Under the pieces are notes generated by a model. That model was given only the letters and a program-made list of their open reading frames with translations, had not been told where the DNA came from and searched no databases. Positions 16,035 through 22,093 of a stretch of DNA of 22,093 bases are shown here, piece by piece (within the stretch, counting starts at the first letter, position 1; every line of letters begins with the position of its first letter). The position numbers and the translations under genes were made by a program. The stretch covers positions 1 to 22,093 of the forward strand of contig JAHDSP010000430.1 in NCBI GenBank assembly GCA_018432645.1, written 5' to 3'. The stretch is from Bacteroidales bacterium. GTDB taxonomy: Bacteria > Bacteroidota > Bacteroidia > Bacteroidales > DTU049.

Positions 16035-16042
16035 CAAAATTA
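16035..16042 (-). promoter_or_regulatory. Promoter of TM1266-hydG pair (TAATTTTG)
   Basis: Minus-strand TAATTTTG, 29 bases before the ATG at 16005, matches TAnnTTTG. A second weaker ATATTTTG lies at 16043-16050. Confidence 0.55.
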
Positions 16043-16072
16043 CAAAATATTTTTAAATAAAAAAAATACTAT

Positions 16073-16080
16073 TAAATTCG
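16073..16080 (+). promoter_or_regulatory. Possible promoter of TMTC-like gene (TAAATTCG)
   Basis: TAAATTCG is a one-base variant of TAnnTTTG located 25 bases before the ATG at 16106, in the short divergent region shared with the hydG operon promoter. Confidence 0.3.
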
Positions 16081-16105
16081 CAATAAAAATTTTTTGTAAA
16101 ATATT

Positions 16106-18172
16106 ATGGTAAAAAATAAATATTCATTATTTGAAAGAATCAGCACCCTTGATAATAAAAAATTAGCAATTTTTTTATTTTTAATTGCTAGCATTTTATA
16201 TCTACCAACCATTACATTTGATTATGCACTAGATGATGGATTGATTATTACAAATAATAAATTTACCCAGCAAGGCATTAAAGGTACTAAGGATATTTTC
16301 ACTCATGATGCTTTCGAAGGTACCTTAGGTGAAGGTGCACAATATGTAGCTGGTGGTCGCTATCGTCCATTTACCCAATTTATTTTTGCTATTCAAAAAG
16401 AATTATTTGGTTTTCATCCATGGATAGGTCATCTCACAAATATTCTCTCTTATGCTCTGCTAATGGTCATTCTTTTTCTCACTATCAAAGCTTTGCTGTC
16501 TTTCCCTCCATTTAACAAAGAAAATGCTAAATTAATTGCTTTTTTAGCTACTGTGCTATATCTTTTTCATCCGATTCATACTGAAGTTGTGTGCAATATC
16601 AAAAGTTTAGATGAGATATTTTCTATGCTCGGCTCATTAGGTGCCATTTTACTTCTACTATCTTATCATAACAAACCTAAAATTTACAAATTGTTTTTAT
16701 CTGGATTTATCTTTTTCATAGCTTTATTGTCTAAAGAGAATGCTCTCACCTGGATTGGTGTATGGTTGTTTTGGTTAATATTTACTCATAAATCATTTTC
16801 TAAAAAATACATTATTAACTCTTTTATAGTGCTTTTGATACCTGCAGCTTTATTTTTATTTATTCGTTCTCAAGTGCTCGGAGCTTTCTTATATACAGAT
16901 ATTCCCCAAGAATTGCTAAACAATCCATTTGTAAATTCTACTAAATCTCAAGAGATAGCTACCATACTTTTCACTTGGTTGATATATTTCAAATTATTAA
17001 TTTTCCCACATCCACTCACACATGACTATTATCCTAAACAAATACCAATATTAAATTTTGGAGATTTTAGAGTGTGGCTGGCAATAATAATGGTACTAGC
17101 AATTATCTATATTTTAATTAAGTCTTGGAAGAAAAGACCAATAATAGCCTTTGCTATATTGATGTTTATTGCTAATTTTTCTATGGTTTCTAATCTACTT
17201 TTTAATGTTGGCACCTTTATGAATGAGCGATTTGTCTTTTCTGCATCAGCAGGATTCACATTAGCAGTGGGTTGGTTATTTACAAAATGGGGAGAGAGAA
17301 GTCCCAAGTGGGCGATGTATGTTTTAATAGCAATTTTAGTATTGTTTGGAGTCAAAACTGTAAGTAGAAGTTTTGCATGGAAAGACAATTTGACATTATT
17401 CACTACAGATGCTAAAATATCTAGAAATAGCTCAAGAGTAAATGCTGCTGCGGCTGAAACATTGGTAACTGTAGCAGAAAAAACTAGCGATCCTATACAA
17501 AAACAAAAAATGTTAGAAGACGCACTATTTTACATTAATAGAACTAAATATATAGACTCTGCATATTATGCGATATGCGATATCAGTGGGCGAATTTATT
17601 TTGCGATGAAAAATTATGAAATGGCACTAGAGAGTTATATGGATTGTATTAATAAAAATGAAAATCAAATTACGTATAATAATATTTATGCTGTTGGTGT
17701 AAATGCTTTTAATGATACTGCAGTACATGTGGCTCACAAAGCATTTAAGTTTTTGACAGAAAAATTTCCTGATAATGCAGATTATTTGTACCATTTATCT
17801 TTATCATATAGATATATGGAACAATTTGATTCTGCTATAATAGCATTAAAAAAAGTTATTAATATTGATAGTTGCCATTCAGAAGCATTTAACCAACTTG
17901 GTGAAATTTATAGCAGATTTTTAGGAGATTTCTATTCTGGCGAAAATTACTTTAAGCAGGCACTTAAATGTGATTCTACTAATTCCACTGCGTTAGAAAA
18001 TTTAGGAGTATTGTATGGCATAGCTCGTCGACCAAATGAAGCTTTGTATTATTTCAAAAAGGCATATAAACTAAAACCTGATGATAAGAATTTAATGAAA
18101 AATATTGGTTTTGCTTTTCAAAATCTGGGGATATTAGATAGTGCTAAATATTATTTAGAAAAAGCACAATAA
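16106..18172 (+). CDS. TMTC-like multi-span glycosyltransferase with C-terminal TPRs
   Basis: The 688-residue protein has about ten membrane helices over residues 20-420 and a soluble tetratricopeptide region at about 440-688. The N-terminal part follows the GT-C/PMT-like plan: Asp43-Asp44 in the first extracytoplasmic loop (YALDDGLI), GGRYRPFT (83-90), HPIHTEVVCNIKS (155-167), SKENALT (209-215), PHPLTHDYY (301-309) and MNERFVF (372-378). These resemble the ordered motifs of TMTC (DUF1736) protein O-mannosyltransferases, which also combine GT-C domains with TPRs. The bacterial substrate is unknown; polyprenyl-phosphate sugar transfer to protein or glycan is an inference. It is divergent from the hydG operon and convergent, with 16 bases between, with the GT4 gene. 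Confidence 0.8.
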   Translation: MVKNKYSLFERISTLDNKKLAIFLFLIASILYLPTITFDYALDDGLIITNNKFTQQGIKGTKDIFTHDAFEGTLGEGAQYVAGGRYRPFTQFIFAIQKELFGFHPWIGHLTNILSYALLMVILFLTIKALLSFPPFNKENAKLIAFLATVLYLFHPIHTEVVCNIKSLDEIFSMLGSLGAILLLLSYHNKPKIYKLFLSGFIFFIALLSKENALTWIGVWLFWLIFTHKSFSKKYIINSFIVLLIPAALFLFIRSQVLGAFLYTDIPQELLNNPFVNSTKSQEIATILFTWLIYFKLLIFPHPLTHDYYPKQIPILNFGDFRVWLAIIMVLAIIYILIKSWKKRPIIAFAILMFIANFSMVSNLLFNVGTFMNERFVFSASAGFTLAVGWLFTKWGERSPKWAMYVLIAILVLFGVKTVSRSFAWKDNLTLFTTDAKISRNSSRVNAAAAETLVTVAEKTSDPIQKQKMLEDALFYINRTKYIDSAYYAICDISGRIYFAMKNYEMALESYMDCINKNENQITYNNIYAVGVNAFNDTAVHVAHKAFKFLTEKFPDNADYLYHLSLSYRYMEQFDSAIIALKKVINIDSCHSEAFNQLGEIYSRFLGDFYSGENYFKQALKCDSTNSTALENLGVLYGIARRPNEALYYFKKAYKLKPDDKNLMKNIGFAFQNLGILDSAKYYLEKAQ

Positions 18173-18188
18173 TCTAATAATCACAGCA

Positions 18189-19379
18189 TTATTTAGAAAT
18201 AATATTTACTAAATCATTTGCTAATTTTTGATAATTAAAATTATTAATTACATAATTTTTGCCATTGTCACCAAGTTTATTTCGCATTTCAGAAGTCATA
18301 TTGTATAATTCAATAATTCCTCGAGCAATGGCTTTGGGATCTTCAGCAGGGACAGTGATACCACAATTTGCAATTTTTATCAAATCATTTTCACCATTAA
18401 AAGAGTGCAAAATAGGTTTGCCACTATACATATAATCAAAAATTTTATTAGCAGAAATGCCATATTTATAAATATTGATATTTCTCCAACCTATATAGCA
18501 AACATCGAATAATTGTAATAAAGATTGTATCTGCTTTTTAGGGATTGAGTCTATGAAAATTATTTTATCATTTTTATAATTATTCATTAGTTTTGATTTT
18601 TCTTGTCCATCACCAACAATTACAAATATAATATCATCATTATCAATATATTTGCTAGCTTCTAAAAACACGTCAATGGCATTGGCTGCGCCTATTGTAC
18701 CTGAATAGCCAACGATGAATTTGTTATTAGGTATTTTATTTCTGATATCATCATTTAATGGTTCAATGTTTTGTAATTCTCCCATATCTATACCATTACT
18801 TATCCAATAGAATTGTCTATTTATTTTATTTTCGTCTAAGTATTGTTGATAATTAAAAAGACTAGAAATAATATAATCTGATTTTTTTAGAGCAAAAATT
18901 TCTAATTTTTTCAAAAATTTAATAAAAAGATGTTTGGGACTATAACCGCCGATTTCTACTAAAGTTTGAGGCCATATATCCTTAACTTCAAAAATAAATT
19001 TAGCTTTATAATATTTAGATAATAACCATGCTGGATAAACAGGTGTAGTAGCCATAGGAGAGACAATAATTACATCTGGTTTAGTCAATTTAAAAGGAAG
19101 TTTAAAAAGTTTAAAGCTAAAGATAAACCATTTTAATACTCGCTTTTTAGAATGGGCATTCCCATAGTTTAAAGTTTTAAGCCACAAATATTCTATGCCA
19201 TCAATAATTTCTTTTCCAGGTTTAGGATAATTTTTAAATAAATGAGAATAAGTAGCACTAATAATAGTAACTTTATAACCAAGTTTAATTAATTCTCTTG
19301 ATAAATAGTAATGTCTAAATTCCATTCCATAATATGGACTTCCTGCATATTCATTAATTATCCATATATGTTTAGGCAT
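18189..19379 (-). CDS. GT4 family glycosyltransferase (WbuB-like)
   Basis: This is a retaining GT-B glycosyltransferase of 396 residues, probably acting on the cytoplasmic face in surface polysaccharide assembly. The N-terminal domain begins with IWIINEYAGSP...GMEFRHYYLSRELIKLGYKVTIISA, typical of WbuB/WcaI-like enzymes. The C-terminal donor domain has IVGYSGTIG near residue 222, FVIVGDGQEK, and the region ISANKIFDYMYSGKPIL with downstream GENDLI and ITVPAEDP. This replaces the EPFG-type motif of other GT4 members and is usual for the WbuB branch. The ATG at 19379 is 19 bases after the EF-G-like stop, so it is probably read through from that gene. No polysaccharide cluster surrounds it, so its substrate cannot be named. 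Confidence 0.88.
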   Translation of the reverse strand: MPKHIWIINEYAGSPYYGMEFRHYYLSRELIKLGYKVTIISATYSHLFKNYPKPGKEIIDGIEYLWLKTLNYGNAHSKKRVLKWFIFSFKLFKLPFKLTKPDVIIVSPMATTPVYPAWLLSKYYKAKFIFEVKDIWPQTLVEIGGYSPKHLFIKFLKKLEIFALKKSDYIISSLFNYQQYLDENKINRQFYWISNGIDMGELQNIEPLNDDIRNKIPNNKFIVGYSGTIGAANAIDVFLEASKYIDNDDIIFVIVGDGQEKSKLMNNYKNDKIIFIDSIPKKQIQSLLQLFDVCYIGWRNINIYKYGISANKIFDYMYSGKPILHSFNGENDLIKIANCGITVPAEDPKAIARGIIELYNMTSEMRNKLGDNGKNYVINNFNYQKLANDLVNIISK

Positions 19380-19398
19380 TTATAATAAAATAAAGAAA

Positions 19399-21534
19399 TT
19401 ATTCTTCATCTTTAGCTTGCTCTTCATAAGCTTTTAATAAAGTCTCTTGTACATTAGCTGGTACCTGCTGGTATTCAATAAATTTCATAGTGAAAGTAGC
19501 TTTACCAGAAGTAAGAGAGCTAAGTGTAGTAGAATAGCGATTAAGTTCAGCTAAAGGAACTCTAGCCTTGATTTTTTGATAATTCCCTTCTGCTTCCATT
19601 CCAAGAATGATACCACGTCTATTTTGAAGATCTGTCATAACATCGCCCATTCTATCTGAAGGTACTAAAACTTCAATTTCATAAATAGGTTCTAGAATTT
19701 TAGGACCTGCATTTTTGAAAGCTTCTTTGAAAGCATTACGTCCTGCGATTTTAAAAGAAATTTCGTTACTATCTACAGGATGCATCTTGCCATCATACAC
19801 ATAAACGACAATATCTCGAGCATAGCTACCTGTAAGTGGTCCCTCTTCCATTTTTTCCATTATACCTTTTAATATAGCAGGCATAAATCTAGCATCTATT
19901 GCACCACCAACAATACAATTATTAAAAATAAGTTTACCTCCCCATGGCAAATCATATTCTTCTGTACCACGAACTGGAAAGTCTACATTAAAAGACATCC
20001 CTTCACGATATGGCTCTATCATCAAATAAACTTCACCAAATTGCCCAGCACCACCAGATTGTTTTTTATGTCTATATGAAGCTTTAGCGGATTTAGTGAT
20101 AGTTTCTCTATAAGGAATTTTAGTATCTAAAAAATCAATAGGAATTTTTTCAACAGTTTCTATTTGCCACTTAGCAGCTAGAGCATGCATTTCTCCTTGT
20201 GTACTAAGGATAATTTGTTTCAATTCTTTAGAATATTCTACTAACAAAGTAGGATCCATACGATGTAATTCATTAAGGACACCACCCAATTTTTCATCGT
20301 CAGCAGTATTTTTAGCCTTAATAGCAACTCTAAATTTAGGTTCAGGATATTCGATAGATTTTACTATATCGTTAGTATTTTTAGCAGAAGTTAAAGTATC
20401 ATTAGTAGAAGTATATTTTAGTTTTACCGTAGCTACAATATCACCTGCAACTGCTTGAGATACTTTTTCTCTGTTTTTACCATTTACTACTAAAAGTTGA
20501 TTAATTCTTTCTTTCTGACCATTAATAGCATTTACTACATCCATACCTTCTGAGATAGTACCAGAATAAACTTTAATAAAACTGAGCTCACCGAGATGTG
20601 GCTCAATAGTTGTTTTAAAAACAAAAGCAACTAATGGATCATTAGGATTAAAAGATAACTCTCTACCACTAGTAGCTTTTTCGAAAGGCAACTCATCAGG
20701 AGCTGGTGCAAAATGAGCTAAGAAATTCATTATATTTTTCACTCCATAATTCAGTTTAGCACTAGCACAAAAAATAGGGAATACACTTCTAGAAATGATA
20801 GCCTTTTTTAAATGATTTTGAATATCATCATAATCCAAAGTTCCATTTTCGAAATATTTTTCCATTAGGCTTTCATCACTTTCAGCTATTAATTCAATAA
20901 TTTGATTTTTCAGATCAGCTACTCTATCTTTTTCAGAAGCAGGTAAATCTTTTTCTGAATAATTACCATTATTATCTGTGAACACAATCAATTTTTCAGA
21001 TAATACATCTACAACTTCTTTAAAATCCGGTCCTACATGTAGCGGATATTGAAATGGGATAATTTTATTAGAAAAATTGGTATGTAAATCATTTACAATT
21101 TCTTGAAATTGAGCTTTTTCATGCTCTAATTGATTAAAAACAAAAATAGCTGATTTATTTAACCTATTCAAATGTCTCCATAATATCTCTGTACCTACTT
21201 CTATACCATTAGCTGCATTAATAAAATTAAGGTTTATATCACAGACTTTAAGTGCTGCTAATGTTTCTCCAATAAAATCATCAAATCCCGGAGTATCAAC
21301 TATATTAATTTTTTTATTTTCATATTCTACTGCTAATACAGATGAATAAACAGAATAACCACGTTCGATTTCTATCTCACGATAATCTGATACGGTATTA
21401 CCTTCGTCCACACTACCTCTACGATTAATTACGTTAGCATCGAAAAGCATAGCTTCTACGAAAGTGGTTTTGCCACTTTTAGGACTACCAATAAGAGCAA
21501 CATTACGAATGTCTTTAACTTGATATGCTTTCAT
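19399..21534 (-). CDS. Divergent elongation factor G paralogue (EF-G2 type)
   Basis: The 711-residue protein has all five EF-G domains. The P-loop is GSPKSGKTT (16-24) instead of the AHIDAGKTT pattern. Switch II reads DTPGFDDF (80-87), with Phe84 where canonical EF-G has the catalytic His of DTPGHVDF. G4 is NQLE (134-137) instead of NKxD. G5 has CASAK (256-260). Domain IV is preserved (QSGGAGQFGEV and MHPVDSNEISFK), suggesting that it still fits the ribosomal A site. These traits match the EF-G paralogues of Bacteroidota, one of which (Bacteroides thetaiotaomicron EF-G2) has been reported to promote translocation without GTP hydrolysis. The promoter TAACTTTG lies 23 bases upstream. The GT4 gene follows after 17-19 bases. 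Confidence 0.9.
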   Translation of the reverse strand: MKAYQVKDIRNVALIGSPKSGKTTFVEAMLFDANVINRRGSVDEGNTVSDYREIEIERGYSVYSSVLAVEYENKKINIVDTPGFDDFIGETLAALKVCDINLNFINAANGIEVGTEILWRHLNRLNKSAIFVFNQLEHEKAQFQEIVNDLHTNFSNKIIPFQYPLHVGPDFKEVVDVLSEKLIVFTDNNGNYSEKDLPASEKDRVADLKNQIIELIAESDESLMEKYFENGTLDYDDIQNHLKKAIISRSVFPIFCASAKLNYGVKNIMNFLAHFAPAPDELPFEKATSGRELSFNPNDPLVAFVFKTTIEPHLGELSFIKVYSGTISEGMDVVNAINGQKERINQLLVVNGKNREKVSQAVAGDIVATVKLKYTSTNDTLTSAKNTNDIVKSIEYPEPKFRVAIKAKNTADDEKLGGVLNELHRMDPTLLVEYSKELKQIILSTQGEMHALAAKWQIETVEKIPIDFLDTKIPYRETITKSAKASYRHKKQSGGAGQFGEVYLMIEPYREGMSFNVDFPVRGTEEYDLPWGGKLIFNNCIVGGAIDARFMPAILKGIMEKMEEGPLTGSYARDIVVYVYDGKMHPVDSNEISFKIAGRNAFKEAFKNAGPKILEPIYEIEVLVPSDRMGDVMTDLQNRRGIILGMEAEGNYQKIKARVPLAELNRYSTTLSSLTSGKATFTMKFIEYQQVPANVQETLLKAYEEQAKDEE

Positions 21535-21557
21535 AGATTGTCAATTAAAATTTTTTG

Positions 21558-21565
21558 CAAAGTTA
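21558..21565 (-). promoter_or_regulatory. Promoter of EF-G-like gene (TAACTTTG)
   Basis: Minus-strand TAACTTTG is an exact TAnnTTTG match, 23 bases before the ATG at 21534. Confidence 0.6.
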
Positions 21566-21772
21566 TAAATAAAATTATAATAAAAAAAGATTAATGAAAG
21601 ACATAAAATTAGATATAAATTATTGATAATAACTAAATAAATCAGGTAATTATCGAAGGAATAATAAAGTAAAAAAAATGGTTTAAAAACAAAGCAAAAA
21701 GGGTAAGAAAAATGAGGGGATGGATCATAAATAATTTTTAAGTATTTATATGCTTATATTTTAAAAATATAT

Positions 21773-21780
21773 TATCTTTG
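21773..21780 (+). promoter_or_regulatory. Promoter of third transposase-like gene (TATCTTTG)
   Basis: TATCTTTG matches TAnnTTTG 18 bases before the ATG. The leader up to ACATATGAAA is closely similar to that of the copy at 13121-13148. Confidence 0.6.
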
Positions 21781-21798
21781 TACAAAAATTTATAACAT

Positions 21799-22093
21799 AT
21801 GAAAGACATAGTATCAAATCTCCAAGAGCATTTATCACAAGGCAAACAACTTAATTTAGAATTTCTCAATAATCTCTACAATAAGATGAAACTCCAAGGC
21901 AACGACGTTGTAGATTATCAACATCTAAAAGCTCAAAGTGTCTCTCCACAATGTCCTCATTGTAAAAGCATCCATATCAAAAAAAATGGCCACCAGCAAG
22001 GCCAGCAAATGTATAAATGTAAAAATTGTGGTAAAAACTTCCGTGAAACTACTGGCACCTTTGTCTATTATCTTCATAAAAAAGAATTAATGT
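21799..22093 (+). CDS. IS1595-like transposase, N-terminal part (cut by window edge)
   Basis: The frame runs open from ATG 21799 to the end of the window (98 codons). The protein matches the N-terminus of the gene at 13145: NDVVDYQHLKA against KDVVDYQKLKA, then a zinc ribbon CPHCKS...CKNCGKNF and TTGTFVYYLHKK against TTGTFMYGVHEK. The catalytic region lies outside the window, so integrity cannot be judged. It is clearly diverged from the middle copy, so it is a paralogue and not a recent duplicate. Confidence 0.82.
   Translation, partial: MKDIVSNLQEHLSQGKQLNLEFLNNLYNKMKLQGNDVVDYQHLKAQSVSPQCPHCKSIHIKKNGHQQGQQMYKCKNCGKNFRETTGTFVYYLHKKELM

Larger units (their letters stand above)
21701..22093 (+). 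mobile_element. IS1595-like element, left-hand part
   Basis: The element is cut by the right window edge. Its proposed left end, GGGTAAGAAAAATGAGGGG (21701-21719), resembles the minus-strand end of the first copy (GGGGTAAAAATGAAGGGG within 409-426). Both contain AAAAATGA between G-runs. The boundary is tentative. Confidence 0.35.

Overview
The window looks like chromosomal DNA from an AT-rich anaerobe of the Bacteroidota (Bacteroidetes) type. Two observations support this. The octamer TAnnTTTG, the Bacteroidota -7 promoter element, sits 7-50 bases upstream of most gene starts on both strands, and Shine-Dalgarno sequences are nearly absent (hydG is the exception). HydG points to an [FeFe] hydrogenase and so to fermentative, anaerobic life. 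No species name can be supported.

Layout. 1-436: the 3' end of an IS1595-like transposase gene and its G-rich terminal sequence. 482-3159 (+): recN, a four-helix membrane protein of unknown function and a small zinc-ribbon protein, probably one operon ending at a shared terminator with gmhA. 3234-3806 (-): gmhA, a sedoheptulose-7-phosphate isomerase. 3807-4444: a gene-free stretch with a striking array of short-loop hairpins and a purine-rich heptamer repeat. 4445-7957 (-): a SWIM/SNF2 helicase. 8235-10694 (-): pheT. 10832-11179 (+): secG. 11180-11686: a second repeat-rich gap with another copy of the heptamer repeat. 11687-12993 (-): thioredoxin and a DUF58 protein. 13058-14186: a second, complete IS1595-like gene. 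14315-16005 (-): a TM1266-type regulator overlapping hydG. 16106-18172 (+): a TMTC-like membrane glycosyltransferase with TPRs. 18189-19379 (-): a GT4 glycosyltransferase directly behind 19399-21534 (-), a divergent EF-G of the EF-G2 type. 21701-22093: the 5' end of a third IS1595-like gene.

The genes are mostly housekeeping (repair, tRNA charging, secretion, translation, redox) plus cell-surface sugar functions (gmhA, GT4, TMTC-like) and hydrogenase maturation. No complete defence, phage or secondary-metabolite system was recognised. The best leads are the multi-copy IS1595-like proteins whose catalytic acidic residues look lost, the hairpin array at 3971-4197, the paired heptamer repeats, a G-quadruplex-type motif at 403-436, and the EF-G paralogue lacking the catalytic histidine and the standard NKxD motif.
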